From: Peribacillus cavernae
GTDB taxonomy: Bacteria > Bacillota > Bacilli > Bacillales > DSM-1321
Assembly: GCF_003989135.1 (NCBI RefSeq)
Contig: NZ_RYZZ01000010.1
Location: 79,240-143,239 of the forward strand
DNA length: 64,000 bases
Reading direction: 5' to 3'
Position 1 is the stretch's first letter. Each line of letters begins with the position of its first letter. Under the pieces are notes generated by a model. The model searched no databases, had not been told where the DNA came from, and saw only the letters and a list, made by a program, of their open reading frames with translations. Shown here piece after piece: positions 45,548 through 54,725 of this stretch. The position numbers and the translations under genes are program-made.

Positions 45548-45610
45548 GCGGGTATATGGAAACATTTGATCAAAGGATCTTACTGACCGTTAATGCGCGA
45601 CAAAAGGAAA

Positions 45611-45640
45611 ACGGGCTGTTGACCTTCAACAGCCTGATTT
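45611..45640 (+). terminator. Terminator after the thymidylyltransferase gene
   Basis: Stem gggctgttga / tcaacagcct followed by GATTTAGG; T-run weak. Confidence 0.6.
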
Positions 45641-45675
45641 AGGTTACAGAAAAATGTGATAGGGTGTGGTAAATC

Positions 45676-46431
45676 ATGACTGAACAAACAAATAACCTGT
45701 TTATCCATCTACACATGCCAAAAACCGCAGGAACGACATTAAACAGCATCATCAAAAAAAACTATAAATCAAATGAAATCATTGATCTGTATGAATCCTT
45801 TAAAGACCATCAAGAGGTGGTCGAAAAATTGCAAAGCCTGCAACTTTCGGGTGTTAAATGTATCAACTGCCACCTGTCTTATGGAATCCATTGCCATGTA
45901 ACGCAACCAGCTAAGTATGTAACGATGCTTCGGGAGCCAATTGAAAGAGTAGCTTCTGAATATTATTTCATTCGCAATACACCACATCATAACCTGCATG
46001 ACAAAGTAATGAAGATGGATCTGCTTGAATTTCAGCAAGAACCAACCAATATGAACAAGCAAAGCAAAATCGTGCTTGGCATCCCGTTATCAGAGGATGT
46101 TTCCAAAGCGGATTTCAGAATGGGGAAACAGAATATCAAAGCGGATTTTGCTTTCATTGGAATAACAGAGCTCTTTAACGAATCGATAGTAATAATGAAG
46201 AAACAATTTGATTGGCCTGATATTCAGTACGGCAAGAAAAACATTACAACAAATCGGCCTCAAGTAACAGACCTGCCGGAACATGTCATCGAGGAGCTGA
46301 AACAATACAATAAAGTGGATTATGCTTTATACAAATATGCGATAAAGCTCCTGAAGGTAAGATTAATGCTTTTAGACTCAGAATCGAAAATATTGCTGCA
46401 AGCTATGAATATGAATAACGGGATATCTTAA
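45676..46431 (+). CDS. PAPS-dependent sulfotransferase, paralogue 1
   Basis: Sulfotransferase of the carbohydrate type (Sulfotransfer_2-like), moving sulfate from PAPS to a glycan hydroxyl. Residues 15-21 PKTAGTT form the 5'-phosphosulfate loop behind HLHM; MLREPIERVASEYYFIR is the 3'-phosphate site; the NITTNRP block near the C-terminus is shared by all four paralogues in this window. The 251 residues have no signal peptide, so it acts in the mother-cell cytoplasm. It lies just ahead of the lhgO-rmlC-SDR-rmlD operon (32 bases to lhgO). GGGTGTGG precedes the ATG. Confidence 0.85.
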   Translation: MTEQTNNLFIHLHMPKTAGTTLNSIIKKNYKSNEIIDLYESFKDHQEVVEKLQSLQLSGVKCINCHLSYGIHCHVTQPAKYVTMLREPIERVASEYYFIRNTPHHNLHDKVMKMDLLEFQQEPTNMNKQSKIVLGIPLSEDVSKADFRMGKQNIKADFAFIGITELFNESIVIMKKQFDWPDIQYGKKNITTNRPQVTDLPEHVIEELKQYNKVDYALYKYAIKLLKVRLMLLDSESKILLQAMNMNNGIS

Positions 46432-46462
46432 AATTTATCACTAATTTGAGGGTGGGAGGTAT

Positions 46463-47674
46463 ATGAAATATTATGATTATCTAATCGTAGGCGGCGGCAT
46501 TATCGGCCTGGCAATAGCCAGGGAATTAAAGACCAGATTTCCGGACAGAACGGTTTGTATTATTGAAAAGGAAGCGGATGTTGCTTACCACTCCAGCGGA
46601 CGAAACAGCGGGGTCCTGCACGCCGGGTTCTATTATACAGCGGACAGCTTAAAAGCAAGGTTTACCAGAGATGGAAACAAAGCACTCACAGAATACTGCA
46701 AAGAACACAACCTCCCCATCAATCACTGCGGCAAGCTTGTAGTTGCGACAAACGAGACAGAACTGGCCGGCCTTGAAGAATTGAAAAGAAGAGCGGAATT
46801 AAATGGCGTTGACCTCCGGTGGATGGATGAAACAGAAATTGCAGGAATCGATCCGAATGCCAAAACATACAAAAAAGCGCTCTATTCCCCTGCCACCTCA
46901 TCCGTAAACCCAGTAATGGTATGCCAAACGATAAAAGAAGAGATCAAACAAATGGGCGTCGACCTTTATTTCAATACTGAATTCAAAAAGAAACAAACCA
47001 ATCTGGTATTGACAAACAACAGTAGCCTTCAATACGGCTATTTGATAAATGCAGCCGGTTTATACGCGGATAAAATAGCAAAGGATTTCAACTTTGGAAA
47101 GCAATATACGATTATCCCATTTAAAGGAATATACCTGAAATATGATAAAAACAAAGACGATATTGTCACAAACATCTATCCTGTCCCCAACCTGGAGAAT
47201 CCTTTTTTAGGCGTTCACTTTACGAAAACAGTAGATGGAACAATTAAGATTGGGCCAACTGCAATTCCTGCTCTCTGGCGTGAAAACTACAACGGATTCA
47301 AAAACTTTAAACTGGGAGAATTTTTCAACATTCTTTTTTTTGAGGTGAAACTGTTTATTCATAACGCTTTTCAATTTCGCCGGCTAGCCTTAGAGGAAAT
47401 GAAAAAATATCGAAAATCTCATTTTACCGAATTAGCAATGAATTTAGTGAAGAAATTGGACCAAAAGAACTTCGGTGAGTTTTTAAAACCAGGAATAAGA
47501 GCACAGTTGCTAAATAAAGATACTTTAGAACTTGTCCAGGACTTTGTCATAGAAGGTGACCGTGAGTCTTTGCATATATTAAATGCGGTATCACCGGGTT
47601 TTACGTGCTCTTTACCGTTTGCAACATATATTGTGGATGAAATGCTTAAAAAGCAGGAAGGATTTGGAGAATGA
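46463..47674 (+). CDS. FAD-dependent oxidoreductase, LhgO-like
   Basis: Flavoprotein of the DAO superfamily, similar to L-2-hydroxyglutarate oxidase (LhgO). FAD-binding GxGxxG region at the N-terminus (YLIVGGGIIGLAIAREL), YHSSGRNSGVLHAGFYY, and the C-terminal FAD motif (NAVSPGFTCSLPFATYIVDE). The 403 residues equal LhgO in length. It overlaps rmlC by four bases (ATGA). An oxidase of hydroxy acids inside a sugar-nucleotide operon is unusual; it may act on a sugar acid or glycan precursor instead. That is speculation. Confidence 0.75.
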   Translation: MKYYDYLIVGGGIIGLAIARELKTRFPDRTVCIIEKEADVAYHSSGRNSGVLHAGFYYTADSLKARFTRDGNKALTEYCKEHNLPINHCGKLVVATNETELAGLEELKRRAELNGVDLRWMDETEIAGIDPNAKTYKKALYSPATSSVNPVMVCQTIKEEIKQMGVDLYFNTEFKKKQTNLVLTNNSSLQYGYLINAAGLYADKIAKDFNFGKQYTIIPFKGIYLKYDKNKDDIVTNIYPVPNLENPFLGVHFTKTVDGTIKIGPTAIPALWRENYNGFKNFKLGEFFNILFFEVKLFIHNAFQFRRLALEEMKKYRKSHFTELAMNLVKKLDQKNFGEFLKPGIRAQLLNKDTLELVQDFVIEGDRESLHILNAVSPGFTCSLPFATYIVDEMLKKQEGFGE

Positions 47675-48234
47675 AAGTAACGAAAACAAAGCTGGACGGT
47701 GTGCTCATCATAGAACCAGATGTTTTTGGAGATCACCGCGGTTTCTTCATGGAAAGCTATAATCGAACTAAATTTAAGGATATAGGAGCAGATCTCAACC
47801 TCATTCAAGATAATCATTCCCTATCTGGAGATGCCGGAACAATCAGAGGACTGCATTATCAGCTGAACCCGAAAGCGCAGACAAAAGTTGTCCGTGCATT
47901 AACGGGTGCTCTATATGATGTAGTGGTCGATATCCGAAAAAACTCACCGACCTTTGCGGAGTGGATTGGTGTGATTTTAAGCGAGGATAACAAACGGCAA
48001 CTGATTGTCCCAAAAGGATTTGCCCATGGGATTTGCACACTTGTGAAAAATACGCAAATTTTGTACAAAGTAGATGAATTCTATTCTCCTGAACAAGATA
48101 GGGGAATCCTTTGGAATGATCCGCTCCTCGGGATTACCTGGCCAACTTCTACCCCGATCCTATCTGTTAAAGATCAAAGTCAACCCCTGTTGGAAGACGC
48201 GGAAATCAATTTTGAATATAAGGAGGGGCAATGA
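47671..48234 (+). CDS. rfbC: dTDP-4-dehydrorhamnose 3,5-epimerase-like (RmlC)
   Basis: Cupin-fold epimerase of the RmlC/RfbC family, inverting C3 and C5 of the dTDP-4-keto sugar. Signature residues: GDHRGFFMESYN, LIQDNHSLS, TIRGLHYQLNPKAQTKVVR with the catalytic His, VVDIRKNSPTF and VPKGFAHGICTL. The 187 residues are the normal length. It is cotranscribed with lhgO (overlap) and the following SDR gene (overlap of four bases). Confidence 0.88.
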   Translation: MKVTKTKLDGVLIIEPDVFGDHRGFFMESYNRTKFKDIGADLNLIQDNHSLSGDAGTIRGLHYQLNPKAQTKVVRALTGALYDVVVDIRKNSPTFAEWIGVILSEDNKRQLIVPKGFAHGICTLVKNTQILYKVDEFYSPEQDRGILWNDPLLGITWPTSTPILSVKDQSQPLLEDAEINFEYKEGQ

Positions 48235-49262
48235 TGAAAACAGTTCTGGTAACAGGTGCAGGCGGTTATATTGGTACAATCCTTGTCCCTAAACTGTTAG
48301 CAAAAGGATATGCAGTGAAAGCGTTGGATCGTTACTTTTTTGGTACCGACAAACTTGCCGCACACGAGAATCTGACGATTATCCATGAAGATGCAAGAAG
48401 GATGAAACCGGAATATTTTGCAGAAGTTGATGCGGTAATTGACCTGGTCGCGATTTCTAATGACCCAAGCGGTGAACTGTTCAAAAATGCAACTTTTGAA
48501 ATCAATCACATTTCCAGGGTCCATACAGCAGCATTAGCAAAGAAATTGGGAGTGAAACGATATATTTTGCCGTCTTCCTGCAGTCTCTACGGGTTTCAGG
48601 ACCAGGATGTGATTGTTGACGAAACATCAGCGACAAATCCTTTGAGCAATTATGCAAAGGCCAATGAAAAAGCGGAATTAGGTGTGCTTCCATTAGCAGA
48701 TGACAGCTTTACGGTTACGGTAATCAGGCAGGCAACGGTCTATGGATACTCACCTAGGATGAGATTTGACCTGGCGATTAACGGAATGGCGTATGGGGCA
48801 TGGGAAACCGGGATTATCCCGCTGATGAGGGACGGTACACAATGGCGGCCATTCGTCCATGTCGATGATACGACAGACGTGATGTGTTTACTGCTGGAGG
48901 CAGAAGTTGTATTGGTTAACAGGGAAATTTTCAATGTCGGCTCAATCGAAAATAACTATCAATTAGGTAAACTGGCAGAAGATATAGCAAAAGCACTGCC
49001 GAGGGATATTAAAATCGAGTGGTATGGTGACCCTGATCACCGCTCCTACCGCGTCAATTTTGACAAAATTGAAAAGGCTCTTAATTGGAAAGCGAAATGG
49101 ACAGGAGCCGATGGGGCGTTGGAAGTGTTTGAACAATTGGAATCTGGTACATTAATAAAATCTGAACAAACGATCACATTAGATTGGTATAAAGAGTTAA
49201 TAAAGTGGCACAAGATTATTAAAAATGCCGAACTGCACGGGGGCATTTTCGATATTTTGTAG
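48231..49262 (+). CDS. NAD-dependent sugar epimerase/dehydratase (extended SDR)
   Basis: Extended short-chain dehydrogenase acting on a nucleotide sugar. NAD site VLVTGAGGYIGTILVP at the start; core PSSCSLYGFQD; the catalytic tyrosine region reads SNYAKANEKAE, in which the residue four after Tyr is Asn instead of the usual Lys (YxxxK). That may reflect an altered active site or a shifted lysine two residues on. The 343 residues are complete (FNVGS and RSYRVNFDKIEKALNW are typical). It fills the slot of the missing rmlB in this operon but is not a normal RmlB by motif. Confidence 0.75.
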   Translation: MMKTVLVTGAGGYIGTILVPKLLAKGYAVKALDRYFFGTDKLAAHENLTIIHEDARRMKPEYFAEVDAVIDLVAISNDPSGELFKNATFEINHISRVHTAALAKKLGVKRYILPSSCSLYGFQDQDVIVDETSATNPLSNYAKANEKAELGVLPLADDSFTVTVIRQATVYGYSPRMRFDLAINGMAYGAWETGIIPLMRDGTQWRPFVHVDDTTDVMCLLLEAEVVLVNREIFNVGSIENNYQLGKLAEDIAKALPRDIKIEWYGDPDHRSYRVNFDKIEKALNWKAKWTGADGALEVFEQLESGTLIKSEQTITLDWYKELIKWHKIIKNAELHGGIFDIL

Positions 49263-49277
49263 GAAAGGAGGCTAAAT

Positions 49278-50159
49278 GTGTTATCAGTGAAAAAAATACT
49301 TCTTCTAGGTGCGAACGGGCAGCTTGGAACAGATGTTCAGGACGTCTTCTCTCCATTTAAACAATATGAGATTATCAATGTCTACAGAAACCAATTGGAT
49401 GTTGAAAAAGACAATATCACTGACTTTCTTACGAGTGTTGGTGATTTTGATATTCTTATCAATTGCACCTCGTACCATAAAACCGATGAATGTGAAGACT
49501 TTCCAGCAAAGTCGTTTGCCATTAATAGTCTGGCAGTTTGGGAGATTGCAAAATTTTGTAATGCCCATAATAAGGTATTATTTCATATCACGACAGATTA
49601 TATTTTTGATGGAAAAAGCAGGCAGCCTTATCTGGAGGATGACTGCCCCAATCCTCTGAATGTGTATGGGACGTCAAAGCTCTCAGGTGAACATTTTATT
49701 AAGGCATACCACGATAAATACTTTATTTTCCGTGTATCGTCATTATTCGGCAAAGCCGGTGCCAGTGGAAAAGGAGGCAATTTTGTCGAAACAATGATCA
49801 ACCTTGGAAACCAGGGAAAAACGATCCGTGTCATCGACGATCAAGTGATGTCCCCGACACATACGCTTGACATTGCGAAGGCCATACACACATTTATCGA
49901 TCAAGATGTCGATTCATATGGAGTGTACCATTGCTCTGGTGAAGGGGAATGCAGCTGGCATGGATTTGCAGAAGAAATTTTTACACAGCTTAATATGGAT
50001 GTCGATTTAATACCGGTGCCGCATACGAGTTATCAAACAAAAGCAAATCGGCCGCTTTTCAGTGTGTTGGATAACTCCAAACTAAATGAACTTCATCAAA
50101 TGCCAAATTGGAGAGATTCTTTAACCGCGTATTTAATACAAAAAGGTTATCTATCATAG
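49278..50159 (+). CDS. rfbD: dTDP-4-dehydrorhamnose reductase-like (RmlD)
   Basis: SDR-type reductase that completes the dTDP-deoxysugar (B. subtilis spore SpsK is of this type). Rossmann motif ILLLGANGQLGTDV; INCTSYHKTDECEDFP; TDYIFDGKSRQPYLEDD; catalytic YGTSKLSGE; and DQVMSPTHTLDIAKAI. The 293 residues are complete. A GTG start at 49278 follows GGAAAGGAGG. Last gene of the operon, followed by a terminator. Together with the thymidylyltransferase (44819) and epimerase (47671) it suggests a rhamnose-like sugar on the spore. Confidence 0.87.
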   Translation: MLSVKKILLLGANGQLGTDVQDVFSPFKQYEIINVYRNQLDVEKDNITDFLTSVGDFDILINCTSYHKTDECEDFPAKSFAINSLAVWEIAKFCNAHNKVLFHITTDYIFDGKSRQPYLEDDCPNPLNVYGTSKLSGEHFIKAYHDKYFIFRVSSLFGKAGASGKGGNFVETMINLGNQGKTIRVIDDQVMSPTHTLDIAKAIHTFIDQDVDSYGVYHCSGEGECSWHGFAEEIFTQLNMDVDLIPVPHTSYQTKANRPLFSVLDNSKLNELHQMPNWRDSLTAYLIQKGYLS

Positions 50160-50162
50160 GCA

Positions 50163-50198
50163 CAAGCAGGGGTATCACCAAGCGTGATACCCTTGTTG
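50163..50198 (+). terminator. Terminator of the sugar operon
   Basis: Stem caagcaggggtatcac / gtgatacccttgttg with a short loop; T-rich after. Confidence 0.8.
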
Positions 50199-50249
50199 AT
50201 TTAGGCAAAAGTCTCAAAAAAATAAATGGTGATAGGGGATAAACACCCA

Positions 50250-50277
50250 AACAATTTTTATTATTATTCATAAACTG
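50250..50277 (+). promoter_or_regulatory. Candidate SigmaK promoter of the second mnxEFG operon
   Basis: AACA at 50250-50253 and CATAAACTG at 50269-50277 with a 15-base spacer; one mismatch to CATAnnnTA. It lies 55 bases before the mnxE2 ATG. Confidence 0.45.
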
Positions 50278-50332
50278 CTAAGAAGAAAGATCGTGTTCAA
50301 TTCAATTCAGCTATAAATGAGAGGTGAATGAT

Positions 50333-50635
50333 ATGAAAGAAAACGAAAGCAGTGTGGAGGTCCTTCCTGAAAATCAATTGTTTGCTGACATGATTGGCCG
50401 CGAAATATTACTCACAACGAGATCAGCGCAGCTTAATCTTTTAGGACAAACCTTCAGAGGCATTTTCACTGGTACTGTAAAGAAGGTAACAGACGGTTGG
50501 ATCACGCTTGATCCAGTCATCATCAAAATGAATAATGCCCCGTTTCACCATTTTCCAACACCGCTTACCGTTCCAATCGAAAGTATTTCCAACTTTGTTC
50601 CATTTAATAGCGAAAGACGTTTTCCGATCCCATAA
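50333..50635 (+). CDS. mnxE: MnxE-like small subunit, second operon
   Basis: A 100-residue protein, same length as its homologue at 41804 and sharing SAQLNLLGQTFR and NAPFHHFPTPLTVP. First of two small genes ahead of mnxG copy 3. Predicted small beta barrel; in SG-1 the E/F proteins form a copper-binding hexamer with MnxG. The ATG at 50333 follows GAGAGGTGAATG; the in-frame GTG at 50324 lies inside the site. Confidence 0.75.
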   Translation: MKENESSVEVLPENQLFADMIGREILLTTRSAQLNLLGQTFRGIFTGTVKKVTDGWITLDPVIIKMNNAPFHHFPTPLTVPIESISNFVPFNSERRFPIP

Positions 50636-50654
50636 ATCACGGAGGTGACCTGCC

Positions 50655-50993
50655 TTGTCTAACCATTTGAATAAGTTAGCTCAAGACCTTGCTGATACAA
50701 GCATGGCGATTAATGATATCCGTCAAGCCGTTTTGTCCCAAACTTTTGAAGATGCTATAGGGAAAAGGGTACTCGTCATGACCCCTTTCTTTCCATTCCT
50801 CATCATAGGAGAAATTAAGAACGTGAAAAGCGATTTTATCATAATAAGCATAGAGACGACTCATATTCAAGAAATTGAAGGCCAAAGAATCAGAATTCAC
50901 ATAGATGATATCGATGTTTTTCATATTGAAGAAGATGGAAGTCCCATTCCTAGATTCAATGAAGCTGAAGATCATCATAAGAAAGGAGGGTAA
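50655..50993 (+). CDS. mnxF: MnxF-like small subunit, second operon
   Basis: A 112-residue protein matching the one at 41480 (IGKRVLVMTPFFPFLIIGEI, then RIRIHIDDIDVFHIEEDG). Predicted small beta barrel with an extended N-terminal helix. TTG start behind GGAGGTGACC. It lies 19 bases after mnxE2 and 3 bases before mnxG copy 3, so the three are tightly coupled. E/F assignment by order. Confidence 0.75.
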   Translation: MSNHLNKLAQDLADTSMAINDIRQAVLSQTFEDAIGKRVLVMTPFFPFLIIGEIKNVKSDFIIISIETTHIQEIEGQRIRIHIDDIDVFHIEEDGSPIPRFNEAEDHHKKGG

Positions 50994-50996
50994 TGA

Positions 50997-53900
50997 TTGA
51001 TAAGGGAGTTTCATATAGTTGCGATTCCGATTCGGATCGTTATTAATAACTTCGGTGACCATGATCCAAATGGTATGATGTATGTTTTAAAAGAAAATGA
51101 AACGAAGGTACAAGAACAAGTTGTGAAAAAACCGTTTACACCTGTTGATCTTGTTCAGCCGTTAACGATTAGGGCAAATATAGGTGACGAAATAGAAGTA
51201 GTGTTTGAAAACAAGCTCCCGTTCCATACGTCGATTCATATCCAACAGGCGGAATATGATGTTCAAACGTCAGACGGTGCTTTTGTTGGGTTTAATAAAG
51301 ACTCTACAGCTACACCATCGTGTGCCCCGGGAGATCGTCTCATTTACAAATGGCGCGTTAACCGAGAAGGGATTCATTATTTTTCTGATCTGGGAAATAC
51401 GTTGTCGAGTGAACTTGGTTCGAATGTGCATGGGCTGTGGGGGGCTTTAATCGTTGAACCAAAGGGCTCATGGTGGACTGATCCGGTTACAGGTAAACAT
51501 ATCAACAGCGGCATATATGCCGATGTTCACCATCTCTTGCTTCCATCCTTCCGAGAGTATGCCTGGTATTTCCATGATGAAATGGAAGTGAATGACTTGA
51601 CCGGTGGGACGCCAATTAGTCCCCACACATTGATGGCTGAGGCAACCCACGCAATTAACTACCGGGCTGAACCGATGCGTAATCGGTTGAGGTTGATCGA
51701 AGAAGGCGTCGTTTGCCCTGAATGTGAAGGAGAAGAAGTGCATCATGATTCGTGGGTATTTGGCGATCCTGCAACACCTATTCTAAGAGCATATGTAGGT
51801 GACCCTGTTAAAATAAGGCTTATCCATGGCGGAATTCAGGAAACACATGTGTTTCATTACCATGTTCATCAATGGCTGTTTGAACCGGAAGATGCTGACT
51901 CGGAAATAATTGATGCCCAGGCTATCGGTCCGCAGAACAATTATTCGATTTCACCTTTATATGGTGCAGGAAGTTTACAGGAAGCGTTTGGTGATATCAT
52001 TATTCATTGCCACTCTTATCCACATTTCGGCGAAGGAATGTGGGGGATGCAGCGAATATTTAATACGCTGCAGGATGGCAGTCAATGCTATCCTAACGGT
52101 GTTCCGATAAAAGCACTCAAGCCCCTCCCGGACAGGTCGCATCCGCCAAAACCGACTCCTGAAAAACCAGGCTTTCCGAATTTTATTCCGGGTATTGTAG
52201 GCCGTAAAGCACCACGTCCTCCGCTCGGAATTGAGAATGACCGAAAACCGACTGAGCTTGAAATAAATCAGTTTGCACCAAATGCCAGGCCTGGTGCCGT
52301 ATTCGTTAATCCCTGTGTCGAGGGTGTAAACCCGGACGTCGAGTTTGATGTTGTCGCGATCCAGCTTCCCATTATTTACAACGGGCAAGGATGGAACGAT
52401 CCTGAAGGACGAATATTTGTTTTAGCTGAGGATGAAGAAGATATCTTGGCTGGTCGAAAAAAACCGGAACCGCTTGTCTTTCGTGCAAATGCAGGGGATT
52501 GTATCAGACTGAAATTCAAGAATAAACTTCCTGAAACACTGGGCGGGAACGTATTTCAACTCATTGAACGGACGTATGAAAGCGGTATGCACGTACACTT
52601 TGTAAAATTCGATCCTATTGTTTCTGATGGAGCAAATGTAGGATGGAACTATGATTCTTCTGTACTACCTGGTCAGACGATCCAGTATCAATGGTTTGCG
52701 GATGTTGAATTAAGAGGAGTATTCTGGCATGATCATTTGTTTGCCAACTCACATCAGCAGCATGGCCTGTTTGCTGGTACAAATATTCAAGCAAGAGGCT
52801 CTACATTTCTCGATTCCCGTACAGGAGAAGAAATCAGGTCCGGTACACAGGCTTCAATCGTTCATCCTTTACTTCCGGATTTTAGAGAGTTCACCTTATT
52901 CGTGCACGATTTTGCCCTATTGTTTGACGCAGATGGCTGCCCGCTTAATGAGCCGCCGTTCCCGAGTGCATCTGACGATCCCGGTGTAATGGGAGTCAAT
53001 TACCGCAATGAGCCATTGCAATTTCGATTGAAGGCACTGGACGATCCTGCCTATGTATTCAGTTCGTTCGTGAACGGTGATCCGGTCACTCCACTTTTGG
53101 AAACATACAACGGCGATCCGGTCCGTATCCGGCTTTTCCAGGGCGCGCATGAAGAATCCCACAGCTTTAACCTGCATCGGCAGCGCTGGAACGGGGAGCG
53201 GCGCGATCTGGATTCCGAGCTTGTCCAGCAGCAGCATATCGGTCTCTCCGAGCATTTTACTGCAGAATTAAGCATTGAAGGCAAAGGGGACTTTGACATG
53301 CTCTGGCACTATGGATCGATTGATGATTTATGGTTGGGTAACTGGGGATTGGTTCGTTCGTTTAAGGAACAAGTAGATCATTTAATCCCTCTTCCAGACC
53401 GTGTGGAACCTCCAAAAAGAACAAAGCCGCTCCCGGTCCAGACAGGAGAAGTCCCTAAACTGGCGAAAGACCCGGGTGATCCGTGTCCGTCAAATCAAGC
53501 TGTACCGCTGCGTAAGTTTGAAGTGGCTGCCGTGAGGACACCGATTATCTATAATAAAGAAGGCGACAACGATCCGTTTGGAATTGTGTTTATTCTTAAG
53601 GACGATTTACCTTTGCTCCAGTCAGGCTGGAACCCGGAACCGCTGATACTGAGAGCGAATGTCGGGGATTGTGTCGAGGTGACCCTTCATAATATGCTCG
53701 AAGGTCCGGATCACCATCACGGAAAACATGGCTATCCTAAAGTTCCCGTAGATGCCCCATTCCCGGCATCGCAACGAATTTCACTCCATGCTCAAGCTTT
53801 GAATTATGTTGTGCAAGGTTCTGATGGAGCCACGGTTGGTTTTAACCCTGACCAAACCGTTGGACCCGGAGAGAAGACCACGTATCGCTGGTATGTAGAC

Positions 53901-54725
53901 CATACAGTGGGCTCATGTAATTTATGGGATATGGCGGATGTACGCAATCATCGGCATCATGGAGCATTCGGAATTTTTATAGCCGAACCGAAGGGGTCTC
54001 GACATTTGGATCCTGTGTCGCGAAACGAAGTTCGTTCCGTTTCCGATACTACTTTTAAATCGCTGAGCCAACTGGTCATTTCTCATTCGCTGCTTGGAGA
54101 GTTTCGTGATTTCGTTCTCGTTATGCATGATGGCGTTCGGTTGGTGGATAAAGATGGAGAATTGATTATTGATCCAGAGCCGCTGGTAGTGGAGCCGGAA
54201 GAAGCAGGCGACCCCGAGGATCAAGGGTCGAGAGGGTTTAACTACCGCAATGAACGCTTTAGTCACCGTTTAAAGAATTTTGATGGCATTTCAAAAGTGT
54301 TCAGTTCAGAGGTCTATGGAGATCCAGCGACACCACTTTTCCTTTCTTATCCGGGCGATCCTGTCACGTTCCGCTTTGTCTTCCCGGGCGACCGTGCCAG
54401 GGCCCATGCGTTCACGATTCACGGGCATAGCTGGTTAAGAAGTCCGGAAGATGTGAATTCCAGTATTATTTCGGTCAAAGGACAAAATACAGTCGGGACA
54501 TCTGATGATTTCCCTCTTGTGAACGGGGCAGGCGGACTGTTTAACACTCCTGGAGATTATATGTACCGATCGGGCAATATCCGTTGGGATATTGAACTAG
54601 GTCTCTGGGGTATCATGAGAGTACTCGAAAAACAGCAAATGATACTGGCTCCTCTTGAAAAATTGGAACCCAGTCACGATCAAGTAGTTAAGAAGGGGGA
54701 GGAGTGGAACGGTGGACAAAAATAA
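50997..54725 (+). CDS. mnxG: MnxG-type giant multicopper oxidase, copy 3
   Basis: Diverged third MnxG homologue of 1242 residues. It keeps the same order of copper motifs: HYHVHQW, type-1 HCHSYPHFGEGM, HDHLFANSHQQHG, HSFNLHR, and HAFTIHGH near the C-terminus. In copy 1 the fourth motif is HSFNVHG, so here Gly is Arg. An extra His-rich loop (DHHHGKHG) lies in the fifth repeat. A TTG start follows AAAGGAGGG; the last 14 bases overlap the next gene. Whether it oxidises Mn(II), Fe(II) or another substrate is not provable from sequence. Confidence 0.87.
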   Translation: MIREFHIVAIPIRIVINNFGDHDPNGMMYVLKENETKVQEQVVKKPFTPVDLVQPLTIRANIGDEIEVVFENKLPFHTSIHIQQAEYDVQTSDGAFVGFNKDSTATPSCAPGDRLIYKWRVNREGIHYFSDLGNTLSSELGSNVHGLWGALIVEPKGSWWTDPVTGKHINSGIYADVHHLLLPSFREYAWYFHDEMEVNDLTGGTPISPHTLMAEATHAINYRAEPMRNRLRLIEEGVVCPECEGEEVHHDSWVFGDPATPILRAYVGDPVKIRLIHGGIQETHVFHYHVHQWLFEPEDADSEIIDAQAIGPQNNYSISPLYGAGSLQEAFGDIIIHCHSYPHFGEGMWGMQRIFNTLQDGSQCYPNGVPIKALKPLPDRSHPPKPTPEKPGFPNFIPGIVGRKAPRPPLGIENDRKPTELEINQFAPNARPGAVFVNPCVEGVNPDVEFDVVAIQLPIIYNGQGWNDPEGRIFVLAEDEEDILAGRKKPEPLVFRANAGDCIRLKFKNKLPETLGGNVFQLIERTYESGMHVHFVKFDPIVSDGANVGWNYDSSVLPGQTIQYQWFADVELRGVFWHDHLFANSHQQHGLFAGTNIQARGSTFLDSRTGEEIRSGTQASIVHPLLPDFREFTLFVHDFALLFDADGCPLNEPPFPSASDDPGVMGVNYRNEPLQFRLKALDDPAYVFSSFVNGDPVTPLLETYNGDPVRIRLFQGAHEESHSFNLHRQRWNGERRDLDSELVQQQHIGLSEHFTAELSIEGKGDFDMLWHYGSIDDLWLGNWGLVRSFKEQVDHLIPLPDRVEPPKRTKPLPVQTGEVPKLAKDPGDPCPSNQAVPLRKFEVAAVRTPIIYNKEGDNDPFGIVFILKDDLPLLQSGWNPEPLILRANVGDCVEVTLHNMLEGPDHHHGKHGYPKVPVDAPFPASQRISLHAQALNYVVQGSDGATVGFNPDQTVGPGEKTTYRWYVDHTVGSCNLWDMADVRNHRHHGAFGIFIAEPKGSRHLDPVSRNEVRSVSDTTFKSLSQLVISHSLLGEFRDFVLVMHDGVRLVDKDGELIIDPEPLVVEPEEAGDPEDQGSRGFNYRNERFSHRLKNFDGISKVFSSEVYGDPATPLFLSYPGDPVTFRFVFPGDRARAHAFTIHGHSWLRSPEDVNSSIISVKGQNTVGTSDDFPLVNGAGGLFNTPGDYMYRSGNIRWDIELGLWGIMRVLEKQQMILAPLEKLEPSHDQVVKKGEEWNGGQK

